Shown one piece after another: positions 7,513-13,194 of a DNA stretch of 13,194 nucleotides. The notes under the pieces are model-generated. The model searched no databases and was not told the origin of the DNA. It saw nothing but the letters and a program-made list of their open reading frames with translations. The stretch is from NCBI GenBank assembly GCA_024643585.1, contig JAHEMP010000033.1, forward strand, positions 1 through 13,194, in the 5' to 3' direction. The DNA comes from Crocinitomicaceae bacterium (GTDB lineage: Bacteria > Bacteroidota > Bacteroidia > Flavobacteriales_D > Crocinitomicaceae). Positions within the stretch are counted from its first letter, which is position 1, and the number at the start of each line of letters is the position of its first letter. A program made the position numbers and the translations under genes.

Positions 7513-7520
7513 TAATCTTG
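7513..7520 (+). promoter_or_regulatory. Possible -7 element at cvpA, implying a near-leaderless message
   Basis: TAATCTTG matches TAnnTTTG with one mismatch. Only three bases separate it from the ATG at 7524. With the usual spacing of this element, transcription would begin at or within a base or two of the start codon. The upstream terminator ends at 7497, so a promoter must lie between there and the gene, or the gene depends on read-through. Confidence 0.35.
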
Positions 7521-7523
7521 TAT

Positions 7524-8156
7524 ATGAATTTTATAGACATCTTACTAATTATTCCAATCGCCTATACCGCATGGAAAGGATTTAAAAAAGGATTCATCAT
7601 TGAAGTCTTTACTTTTCTTGCATTTTTTGTTGGAATTTATGCGGGTGTTCATTTTTCCGATTATGCGTCCAAATCCTTGTCGGACAATTTTGATATCGGA
7701 AACACATATTTGCCTACTATAGCTTTCACTATAACTTTTCTAGTAATTGGAGCAATCGTTTATTTTGCTGGAAAAGCAATAGAGCAAGTGGTAAAAATTA
7801 CTGCATTGAGTCCAATGAACAAAATGGGAGGAATGGTTTTTGGCGCATTGAAGATGCTGCTAATTTTAAGTGTATTGTTATCAGTTGTTGAATCCTACAG
7901 TGAAAAAAACGAGATGCTTTCGAAAGAAAAACGAGATGCTTCAGTTTTGTATAAACCTGTAAAGGCCATTGGCCTGTATACTGTTCCAGGATTAAAGTCG
8001 AGCACTATTTTTATAGAAAATGCGTTGCAACCTGAATCAGACAGCACGGGTTTGACTGTACAACAAGTATTTCGAGCAAAGGAGATTGCTGATAGTTTGG
8101 GCATAGAGCCTAAAGATGCAATCGAGTTGCACGACCTTTATAAAAAGTATGAGTAA
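7524..8156 (+). CDS. CvpA family inner-membrane protein
   Basis: CvpA-family proteins (named for colicin V production) are small inner-membrane proteins of poorly defined role in envelope integrity. The 210-residue product shows the family's start: a helix MNFIDILLIIPIAYTAWKGF, the short basic loop KGFKKG, then a second helix (about residues 24-43). Two more hydrophobic segments follow around 62-85 and 100-124, the last with the MGGMVFGALKMLLIL block typical of the family. The remaining 85 residues are hydrophilic. I chose ATG 7524 rather than the in-frame TTG at 7518 because family members begin right at this helix. A 15-base direct repeat lies inside the gene at 7905-7919 and 7927-7941. The next gene starts within its last codons (8-base overlap), so it heads a three-gene operon. 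Confidence 0.88.
   Translation: MNFIDILLIIPIAYTAWKGFKKGFIIEVFTFLAFFVGIYAGVHFSDYASKSLSDNFDIGNTYLPTIAFTITFLVIGAIVYFAGKAIEQVVKITALSPMNKMGGMVFGALKMLLILSVLLSVVESYSEKNEMLSKEKRDASVLYKPVKAIGLYTVPGLKSSTIFIENALQPESDSTGLTVQQVFRAKEIADSLGIEPKDAIELHDLYKKYE
7905..7941 (+). repeat. 15-base direct repeat inside cvpA, copies in different frames
   Basis: AAAAACGAGATGCTT occurs at 7905-7919 and again at 7927-7941. The offset of 22 bases is not a multiple of three, so the copies encode different residues (NEML and KRDA contexts). The repeat lies just after the last membrane segment, in the hydrophilic tail. It may mark a past small duplication or be chance in lysine-rich coding sequence. Confidence 0.6.
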
Positions 8157-8742
8157 AATTTTATTTATCGTTTCTCTATTTTGTTGCTCGAATATTTGTA
8201 CTCAGTTCGAAACTAAAGTTTTTATTCAACAGAGCCCCTGCGATAATCTATTCAATATAAGTAAAGTCAATGTAACCAAATCTGGTCCATATTTTGGTAT
8301 TCAAAGAGGTAAATTTGCGATTATCGAAATTGGAGGAGAGAAACAATGGAAACGAGTCACCTGGCGCAAACCTAAGACGCATGCATTAAGATTTGGAGCC
8401 AACTACAATTTCAAATACAACGTGATTGGATACGATATTGGCTACTGGTTAAAACTTGGTCGATTGGATTTGACCTATGGCTGCAATTTGGTATGTCGCA
8501 CGGACTTTGATGTGTACAGTTTTGGAATTTCTCCGACAATCGGGTATAAGTTTCAACAATTTCATTTGCAAACGGGTTATCATTTTCTCAATAGACCTAT
8601 CGATACTTTTGAGACCAATTCCTTATTCATTTCGTTGCGCTATGTTTTTATAAACGAACGAAAATGGAATGTTTCAAAAAATCAAAAAAGTCGAAAGAAA
8701 AATGACGAAGGTTTTTTCGAAAGAATGAAGAAAAAGTTGTAA
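8149..8742 (+). CDS. Secreted protein, probable small outer-membrane beta-barrel, unknown function
   Basis: I do not recognise a named family. The 197-residue product begins with a likely Sec signal peptide (MSKILFIVSLFCCSNICTQ). The rest is rich in alternating hydrophobic and polar residues with many aromatic residues, as in outer-membrane strands: ALRFGANYNFKYNVIGYDIGYWL, RLDLTYGCNLV, VYSFGISPTIGYKF, FHLQTGYHFL and SLFISLRYVFI. This suggests a barrel of about 6-8 strands. A basic tail (roughly the last 30 residues, with many K and R and ending RMKKKL) follows the last strand and is unusual for a barrel, whose C-terminus is normally the last strand. The start ATG at 8149 overlaps the cvpA stop by 8 bases, and dus begins 4 bases after the stop, so the three genes are probably translated from one message. 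No lipobox is seen despite three cysteines near the signal. Confidence 0.7.
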   Translation: MSKILFIVSLFCCSNICTQFETKVFIQQSPCDNLFNISKVNVTKSGPYFGIQRGKFAIIEIGGEKQWKRVTWRKPKTHALRFGANYNFKYNVIGYDIGYWLKLGRLDLTYGCNLVCRTDFDVYSFGISPTIGYKFQQFHLQTGYHFLNRPIDTFETNSLFISLRYVFINERKWNVSKNQKSRKKNDEGFFERMKKKL

Positions 8743-8745
8743 TCC

Positions 8746-9729
8746 ATGCAAAATACACACACATTACTTTCTTCGCCATTGCAGGGTTTTACAGATTATC
8801 GATTTCGAAATGCCTTGAATAGACATTTTGGAGGAATCGACACGTATTATTCCCCTTACATTCGTTTAAATGGAAAGCTGGAAATAAAACCAGCGTACGA
8901 AAGGGATATTTTACCAATCAACAATTCAGAATTACACGTCATACCTCAAATTATGACGAATGACGCAGATGAATTTTTATATGTAGCAAAATACGTTCAA
9001 TCTTTGGGGTACAAGGAATTGAATTGGAATTTGGGTTGCCCTTATCCTATGGTCACAAAAAGATGCATGGGTTCGGGTTTGATTGCCGATGCCAAGCGAA
9101 TTGATGGAATCCTAAATCGTGTTCATTCGGAATCCGATATTATTGTTTCCATGAAAATGAGAATGGGGTATGAGGAACCCACAGAAATTTTAGACGTCTT
9201 TCCACTTTTGGAAAAATACCCCATTAAAAATATTGCCATTCACGCTCGAATTGGGAAACAATTGTACAAGGGCGGAGTGGATTTGGAATCTTTTGAACGA
9301 TGTTTAAGCGAAACGAGTCATAAAATATACTACAATGGCGACATTACAAGTGTTGAAGCGTTTCAAGAAATGGTGGATCGTTTTCCATCCATTGATCATT
9401 GGATGATTGGCCGAGGACTAATTCACGATCCTTTTTTGCCAAGTAAAATCAAAAGAGATTCGGATGAACTACCAGAAAATAGTCACCAATTGTTTCGAGC
9501 TTTTCATGAAGAATTGTTTCAAGAGTTTTCTTCTGCTTTATCTGGCTCTACAAATGTTCTGCTGAAGATGTATTCTTATTGGGAGTACTTTTTATATTTA
9601 TTCGAAGACATTAAAAAGCCACTGAAGAAAATTAAGAAAGCAAGAACAATAGACCAGTATTTAATTGCTGTTGATGAAATTTTAGAATCAGATTTTAAAA
9701 TAGACTTCCCTGTTCAAAACGATTTGTGA
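8746..9729 (+). CDS. dus: tRNA-dihydrouridine synthase (Dus family)
   Basis: Dus enzymes are FMN-dependent and reduce specific uridines in tRNA to dihydrouridine using NADPH. The 327-residue protein starts with the flavin-binding block LLSSPLQGFTDYRFR. The catalytic cysteine is C98 in NWNLGCPYPMVTKRCMGSG, where the GCP motif is followed by the V...G.G pattern. Further blocks are VSMKMRMGY (the FMN-contacting lysine), HARIGKQLYKGG (the HxR segment) and YYNGDI, followed by MIGRGLIHDPFL, closing the TIM barrel. The C-terminal helical domain recognises tRNA. I cannot say which uridine it modifies; the short spacing of motifs looks closer to DusC than to DusA, but this is a weak impression. The start follows the previous gene by 3 bases (TAA then TCC ATG), so it is the last gene of the cvpA operon. 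Its last 35 bases overlap the end of the convergent SRAP gene. Confidence 0.93.
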   Translation: MQNTHTLLSSPLQGFTDYRFRNALNRHFGGIDTYYSPYIRLNGKLEIKPAYERDILPINNSELHVIPQIMTNDADEFLYVAKYVQSLGYKELNWNLGCPYPMVTKRCMGSGLIADAKRIDGILNRVHSESDIIVSMKMRMGYEEPTEILDVFPLLEKYPIKNIAIHARIGKQLYKGGVDLESFERCLSETSHKIYYNGDITSVEAFQEMVDRFPSIDHWMIGRGLIHDPFLPSKIKRDSDELPENSHQLFRAFHEELFQEFSSALSGSTNVLLKMYSYWEYFLYLFEDIKKPLKKIKKARTIDQYLIAVDEILESDFKIDFPVQNDL

Positions 9730-10408
9730 TATATTCCAGCAGAATTTCTGGGGAATTGTGTTTCTCACTTTTCAAAAGTTTAGGATTGATTGTATGTGCG
9801 GCGAAAAGTTCGTTGGGTGTTAATTGAAAAAAGGACTGAATTTCATTTTCTTTCGCTTGTAGCCAAGGTTCAATTTTGTCATCCGTCAACATGATGGGCA
9901 TTCGTTTTTTCGAATTGTGAATGTCTGACATAAACTCATTTGCCGCCGAAGTTAAAATAGAAAAAGTGTATTTTTTCTCGCCTGTTTTCAAGTCCAAATA
10001 TTCATCGTAAATCCCTGCCATGGAGAACAATTTGTCTTGTTTTGGATGAACGAAATACGGAATTTTCTCTTTTCCTTTCGTTTGGTATTCAAAAAATCCT
10101 GTTGAAGGAATGATGCAATGATTTCTGCCAATCAAATGTTTAAAAGAAGCCTTTTCTGTGACAGTTTCACTTCTCGCATTTAAAGTTTTTGATGCTATAT
10201 CTGACCAGTTTTCTCCTTTAAACCAACTCGGAATTAAACCCCAATTCATAACAGATATTTTCGGATCCTTGGTAATAACTCTCCATTCTGGAAAAGAAAA
10301 TCCACTAGCGTGAAATAAGGGTTCTTCAGCTATTTCTGAAGGCACCTTTCTCTTGTATTTTTTAGAAAGATCAACGTTTTTGGATGTTAGGGAGTTACTG
10401 TAACACAT
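9695..10408 (-). CDS. SRAP domain protein (YedK/HMCES-like abasic-site shield)
   Basis: SRAP proteins form a covalent thiazolidine link between their N-terminal Cys and an abasic site in single-stranded DNA, protecting it from strand breakage. The 237-residue protein begins MCYS, so removal of Met exposes C2, the crosslinking residue. This fixes the start at ATG 10408; a longer in-frame start at 10438 would bury the Cys behind 11 residues. Other expected residues are present: WGLIPSW (56-62), NARSET (N77, R79), IPSTGFFEY (E107), FSMAGIYDEY and DIHNSKKRMP (H164). These correspond to E. coli YedK N75, E105 and H160. The protein is complete at normal length. It is divergent from prs and converges on dus with a 35-base overlap of coding 3' ends. 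I see no LexA-type operator. The family call is very secure. Confidence 0.95.
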   Translation of the reverse strand: MCYSNSLTSKNVDLSKKYKRKVPSEIAEEPLFHASGFSFPEWRVITKDPKISVMNWGLIPSWFKGENWSDIASKTLNARSETVTEKASFKHLIGRNHCIIPSTGFFEYQTKGKEKIPYFVHPKQDKLFSMAGIYDEYLDLKTGEKKYTFSILTSAANEFMSDIHNSKKRMPIMLTDDKIEPWLQAKENEIQSFFQLTPNELFAAHTINPKLLKSEKHNSPEILLEYITNRFEQGSLF

Positions 10409-10568
10409 TTTATTATTCTTAAATTTATTGTGCTTCACACATTTAAATTTAAAGAAATTATCTCTATCAATTGTGATTCAATATGTCAACATGCAAGGCG
10501 ACCCCAATCAATAATGAGCAAAGCACCTCAAATTCATCAATTTATTTCCACAATTCAGATGATTAAAC

Positions 10569-10576
10569 TATCTTTG
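10569..10576 (+). promoter_or_regulatory. prs promoter, -7 element TATCTTTG
   Basis: TATCTTTG is an exact match to the Bacteroidota -7 consensus TAnnTTTG. Transcription would begin near 10580, leaving a short leader of about 17 bases before the prs ATG. The surrounding 16-base block (AAACTATCTTTGCACC) recurs with one change before rseP. A clear -33 TTG is not seen. Confidence 0.7.
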
Positions 10577-10596
10577 CACCCTCAAAAGCATAGTCA

Positions 10597-11532
10597 ATGT
10601 CAATAGGAGTAAAAATATTTTCAGGGAGAGCATCAAGTGGTTTGGCAACACAGATTGCTAAAAGGTACGGAATCGCTTTAGGAGACGTGAAAGTTATGGA
10701 CTTTAGCGACGGCGAATTTCAGCCTTCTTTTGAGGAAACGGTTCGTGGACAAGATGTATTTATTGTTCAAAGTACAATGCCTCCAACAGAGAATTTATTC
10801 GAAATGTTGTTGATGGTAGACGCTGCTAGAAGAGCTTCGGCAAGAAAAATTATTGCTGTTATTCCTTATTTTGGTTTTGCTCGTCAAGATCGTAAGGACA
10901 AACCGCGTGTTGCGATTGGAGCAAAATTGATTGCCAACATGTTGATGACAGCAGGAGTTGACCGTGTAATGACAATGGACTTACACGCAGACCAAATTCA
11001 AGGCTTTTTCGAAGTGCCGGTTGATCACTTGTTTGCTTCGACGATCTTTTTGAAAGAAATTGAAAATTTAAATTCAGGAAACCTTATTATGGCAGCGCCA
11101 GATGCGGGTGGAGCGAAACGCGCGAATTCTTACGCCAAAAAATTAGAAATAGGTTTGGCACTTTGTCACAAACAAAGAAGAAGACCAAATGAAGTTGCCG
11201 AAATGACCGTGATTGGGGATGTAAAAGGCAAAGACGTAATCCTGGTGGATGATATGGTTGATACAGCAGGAACATTGACGGCAGCAGCTGATTTGTTTAT
11301 GTCACAAGGCGCTTTGAGCGTTAGAGCATTCTGCACCCACGCTGTATTATCAGGGCCAGCATACGAGCGCATCGAAAAATCAAGATTGACGGAATTAATT
11401 GTTACTGACACAATTCCTTTGAAAGGGAAGAGTGATAAAATCAGAGTAATTACGGTTGCGGATTTATTCGCTGATGTTATCAGACGAATGGTTAACAATC
11501 AATCCATCAGTTCACACTTTGTAATATCATAA
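10597..11532 (+). CDS. prs: Ribose-phosphate pyrophosphokinase (PRPP synthetase)
   Basis: Prs transfers pyrophosphate from ATP to ribose 5-phosphate to make PRPP, the precursor of purine, pyrimidine, NAD, His and Trp synthesis. The 311-residue protein is of normal class I length. Visible motifs are DFSDGEFQPSF (35-45), the ATP-binding YFGFARQDRKDKPR (91-104), the metal-binding DLHADQIQGFF (129-139) with H130, the flexible loop CHKQRRRPNEV and the PRPP loop VDDMVDTAGT (217-226). The loop has Val where Ile is usual (DDMIDTAGT), a mild change. Start ATG 10597 is supported by the promoter 20 bases upstream and the family N-terminus (VKIFSGRAS). rplY follows after 11 bases, a conserved arrangement seen in many bacteria, so the two form an operon. 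The confidence is very high. Confidence 0.98.
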   Translation: MSIGVKIFSGRASSGLATQIAKRYGIALGDVKVMDFSDGEFQPSFEETVRGQDVFIVQSTMPPTENLFEMLLMVDAARRASARKIIAVIPYFGFARQDRKDKPRVAIGAKLIANMLMTAGVDRVMTMDLHADQIQGFFEVPVDHLFASTIFLKEIENLNSGNLIMAAPDAGGAKRANSYAKKLEIGLALCHKQRRRPNEVAEMTVIGDVKGKDVILVDDMVDTAGTLTAAADLFMSQGALSVRAFCTHAVLSGPAYERIEKSRLTELIVTDTIPLKGKSDKIRVITVADLFADVIRRMVNNQSISSHFVIS

Positions 11533-11543
11533 ATAAATAAATA

Positions 11544-12170
11544 ATGAAAAAAGTACAATTGAGCGGTTCGGTTAGACCGAACGTAGGGAAAAAAGGAGCG
11601 AAAGCGACTAGAGACGCTGGTTTAGTTCCTTGTGTGCTTTATGGTCAAGGAGAACAAACTGCCTTCGCTGTAACAGCAAATGACATTGAAAAAATCGTTT
11701 ATTCTCCAGAGGTTTTCCAAGTAGAATTGGATATTGAAGGTAAAAAAGCGGTTGGTATCATCCAAGAGTTGCAACAGCATCCGGTTAAAGGAACCATTCA
11801 ACACGTTGATTTCTTAGAATTAAATGAGAAGAAAGAAGTGAAAGTTGGTTTACCAGTTCGTTTGACAGGTAATTCGAGAGGTGTTTTGAACGGTGGACGT
11901 TTGATGCAAATTTTCCGTCGTTTGAATGTGAAAGCATTGCCAGCTGACTTACCAGAAGCAATCGTAGTTGACATTACAAACTTGCGTATTGGTCAAGCTA
12001 TCCGTATCAAGGATATTGCGAATAACAAATTGAATTTCTTAGATGCTGCAAACGCGGTTATCGTTTCTGTTGCTCGTTCTAGAGTATCTGTTGATGATTC
12101 TGATGATGAAGAAACAGAAGAAGGAGCTGAGGCAACTGCTGAAGCAACTGAAACTGAAGCAGGAGAATAA
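11544..12170 (+). CDS. rplY: 50S ribosomal protein L25/general stress protein Ctc
   Basis: L25 binds 5S rRNA in the large ribosomal subunit. This 208-residue protein is the long Ctc type: an N-terminal L25 domain (residues 1 to about 93, with GKKGAKATRDAGLVPCVLYG and VEL-like strands, QHVDFLEL near the end), a C-terminal beta domain (about 95-180), and an acidic Glu/Asp/Ala/Thr-rich tail (about 184-208: DDSDDEETEEGAEA). The tail is low-complexity and typical of this lineage. The start ATG 11544 sits in an A/T-rich spacer (AAATAAATAAATAATG) without a Shine-Dalgarno, normal for Bacteroidota. It follows prs by 11 bases and ends at a strong terminator, so prs-rplY is a complete two-gene operon here. 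In many bacteria pth (peptidyl-tRNA hydrolase) comes next; here it does not. Confidence 0.97.
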   Translation: MKKVQLSGSVRPNVGKKGAKATRDAGLVPCVLYGQGEQTAFAVTANDIEKIVYSPEVFQVELDIEGKKAVGIIQELQQHPVKGTIQHVDFLELNEKKEVKVGLPVRLTGNSRGVLNGGRLMQIFRRLNVKALPADLPEAIVVDITNLRIGQAIRIKDIANNKLNFLDAANAVIVSVARSRVSVDDSDDEETEEGAEATAEATETEAGE

Positions 12171-12188
12171 ATTAATATTCCTAAATAC

Positions 12189-12223
12189 AAAACGGGCGAT
12201 CCAAATGGGTCGCCCGTTTTTTT
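12189..12223. terminator. Strong rho-independent terminator after rplY, probably bidirectional
   Basis: CGGGCGATCC (12193-12202) pairs with GGGTCGCCCG (12207-12216), with one T-G wobble, around the loop AAAT. A run of A (12189-12192) precedes it and seven T (12217-12223) follow. It ends prs-rplY 18 bases after the stop. The A-run makes it usable on the minus strand too, for the thioesterase transcript whose stop is at 12237. Confidence 0.92.
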
Positions 12224-12236
12224 ATTGTGGTTTTTT

Positions 12237-12758
12237 CTATTCTCCCAAAAACAATTTCTTCAACTCCGTTGCATCGGCAGGCTTCATTTTGCCTGCTAAA
12301 ATTAAGCTCAATTGTTTTCTTCGAAGCGCACCATCGTAACGTGCTATTTCTTCTTCCGTTTCGGGAATTAGTTTTGGAACATCAATCGGTCCACCGTTTT
12401 GATCCACAGCAACGAAAGTATAAATTGCTTCATTGCACTTTGTTCGTTTGCCGGAAACATAATCTTCTACAAAAACATCTATAAAAACTTCCATGGATGT
12501 ACTAAACGCACGAGAAACTTTGGATTCCAATGTCACAATTGAAGAATGTGGAATTGGAAAATTAAAAGCGACATTGTTCACAGAAGCCGTAACAACCACC
12601 CGTTTGCAATGACGATGTGCAGAAATACTTGCGGCAACGTCCATCCAAGCTAAAAGTTGCCCACCAAAAAGATTGTCATGTGTATTGGTATCGTTGGGCA
12701 AAACCATCTTTGTTGTAATGGTCAATGATTCCTTGGCGGTTTTTGTTTTTGGTGACAT
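12237..12758 (-). CDS. Acyl-CoA thioesterase, hotdog fold (YciA/ACOT family)
   Basis: The enzyme hydrolyses acyl-CoA esters to free acid and CoA. The 173-residue protein has the single hotdog domain pattern: MVLPNDTNTHDNLFGGQLL with the conserved FGG after a loop with N25 (the position of the catalytic Asn in the YciA/ACOT group), LAWMDVAASISA with D40 on the central helix, then strands ASVNNVAFNFPI and STSMEVFIDVFVED. About 50 residues follow the hotdog, rich in charged residues (EEEIARYDGALRRK), forming a C-terminal extension. Substrate preference cannot be told from sequence. The start ATG 12758 is 15 bases from a perfect -7 element, leaving a leader of about 12. It lies convergent to prs-rplY and downstream of msrA on the same strand. 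Confidence 0.9.
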   Translation of the reverse strand: MSPKTKTAKESLTITTKMVLPNDTNTHDNLFGGQLLAWMDVAASISAHRHCKRVVVTASVNNVAFNFPIPHSSIVTLESKVSRAFSTSMEVFIDVFVEDYVSGKRTKCNEAIYTFVAVDQNGGPIDVPKLIPETEEEIARYDGALRRKQLSLILAGKMKPADATELKKLFLGE

Positions 12759-12773
12759 GCTCTAATTTTTCTG

Positions 12774-12781
12774 CAAAATTA
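12774..12781 (-). promoter_or_regulatory. Promoter -7 element TAATTTTG before the thioesterase gene
   Basis: On the minus strand TAATTTTG matches TAnnTTTG at every specified base. The predicted start of transcription is near 12770, giving a leader of about 12 bases before the ATG at 12758. No convincing -33 TTG is found 18-21 bases upstream. It indicates that the thioesterase gene is transcribed separately from msrA. Confidence 0.55.
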
Positions 12782-12900
12782 CTCATTTATTTGGAGTGCC
12801 TCGCACATTAATGCTTATTGTATTTGATGCTATTCGAATTTGGTCGATTCACACCTCCAACACCGAAGGCTTCAAATAACCAACATCCAATCCATTCAAT

Positions 12901-13194
12901 CTATTTCAAAAGTTCTGGATATTTAGCTTTGAAAGCATTTAACCTAGGTATTGACACTGCACGAACGTATCCCTGGTCTGGATGCAAACGCTCGTAATTT
13001 TGATGATAATCTTCGGCTTTGTAGAATATTTCGAAAGGAACGACTTCGGTTGTGATTGTTGAATAAATATTGTTCTTGAGCAATAGTGTTATATAAATTG
13101 AAGCTTCCTCTTTTTCTTTCTTGGTCTGATAAAAAATTACAGAACGGTACTGTGGGCCTCTGTCCGGACCTTGTTGATTTAAAGTAGTTGGGTC
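12901..13194 (-). CDS. msrA: Peptide methionine sulfoxide reductase MsrA, C-terminal part (5' end outside window)
   Basis: MsrA reduces methionine-S-sulfoxide in proteins back to methionine. The open frame runs off the right edge, giving 97 residues of a protein usually 170-220 long. Visible family blocks are DPTTLNQQGPDRGPQYRSVI, IFYQTKKEKEEA, VVPFEIFYKAEDYHQNYERL (family pattern: F..AEdYHQ.Yl), and HPDQGYVRAVSIPRLNAFKAKYP. The catalytic Cys of GCFW would lie outside the window. No cysteine is present in the visible part: the place where many MsrA have Cys after GY holds Val (GYVRAVS), so a C-terminal resolving Cys is missing here. An internal TTG at 13083 is not the true start, because homology continues upstream to the window edge. 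GTQYRS has become GPQYRS. Confidence 0.93.
   Translation of the reverse strand, partial: DPTTLNQQGPDRGPQYRSVIFYQTKKEKEEASIYITLLLKNNIYSTITTEVVPFEIFYKAEDYHQNYERLHPDQGYVRAVSIPRLNAFKAKYPELLK

Noticed and set aside
10409..10438. N-terminal extension of the SRAP protein (start at 10438, MKHNKFKNNK before MCYS).
   Set aside because: It would place residues before Cys2, which must become the free N-terminus for the crosslinking chemistry.
10442..10460. Palindrome TTTAAATTTAAA and nearby TAATTTCT as operator or promoter of the SRAP gene.
   Set aside because: The palindrome is pure A/T and expected in AT-rich spacers; the promoter-like site has two mismatches and no good -33 element.
10470..10493. 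On the minus strand, TTGACA followed 17 bases later by TAGAGA, resembling a proteobacterial sigma-70 promoter for the SRAP gene.
   Set aside because: The -10 part matches only half of TATAAT, and the host appears to use the Bacteroidota-type promoter.
11166..11498. A 110-residue open frame on the minus strand inside prs.
   Set aside because: It is the complement of highly conserved prs codons; openness follows from codon use, and no start context is seen.
12043..12339. A 98-residue plus-strand frame running from the end of rplY through the terminator.
   Set aside because: It is an out-of-frame reading of the acidic tail and of the terminator stem, with low-complexity leucine/lysine content.

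Overview
The window reads as chromosomal DNA from a Bacteroidota bacterium, most likely a member of Flavobacteriales. The evidence is a C-terminal Type IX secretion sorting domain at the end of the DUF1501 protein, AT-rich spacers with weak or no Shine-Dalgarno sequences, promoter elements of the Bacteroidota form TAnnTTTG (clearest before prs and before the thioesterase gene), and a short QueG directly behind RuvB. A Crocinitomicaceae/Fluviicola-like source is a guess from overall style. Nothing looks like a phage, insertion sequence, CRISPR array, tRNA or rRNA, and no gene-free stretch exceeds about 190 bases.

Layout, left to right. (1) Positions 1-1432, plus strand: the 3' part of ruvB (Holliday-junction helicase motor) followed one base later by queG (last step of queuosine synthesis in tRNA). 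(2) Positions 1617-4807, plus strand: a DUF1800 gene and a DUF1501 gene. The DUF1501 protein has a twin-arginine-like N-terminus and a T9SS tail; the DUF1800 protein has no visible export signal. The pair ends at a strong, probably bidirectional terminator. (3) Positions 4941-6696, minus strand: an unrecognised 125-residue protein, then rseP (site-2 membrane protease) with its own promoter in the gap. (4) Positions 6806-7438, plus strand: a lipoprotein with a YceI-like domain, followed by a terminator. (5) Positions 7524-9729, plus strand: a tight cluster of a CvpA-family membrane protein, a probable small outer-membrane beta-barrel and a tRNA-dihydrouridine synthase. (6) Positions 9695-10408, minus strand: a SRAP-domain (YedK/HMCES-like) DNA-protein crosslinking protein whose 3' end overlaps the end of dus by 35 bases. 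(7) Positions 10597-12170, plus strand: prs and rplY (L25/Ctc), ending in a strong terminator. (8) Positions 12237-13194, minus strand: an acyl-CoA thioesterase and the C-terminal part of MsrA, cut by the window edge.

Most of this is housekeeping: DNA repair (RuvB, SRAP), tRNA modification (QueG, Dus), PRPP supply and translation (Prs, L25), envelope proteolysis (RseP) and oxidative damage repair (MsrA). The least understood parts are the DUF1800/DUF1501 surface pair, the 125-residue protein before rseP and the barrel-like protein between cvpA and dus. I see no clear evidence of an entirely new multi-gene system; the DUF1800/DUF1501 pair is the best candidate for undescribed biology.
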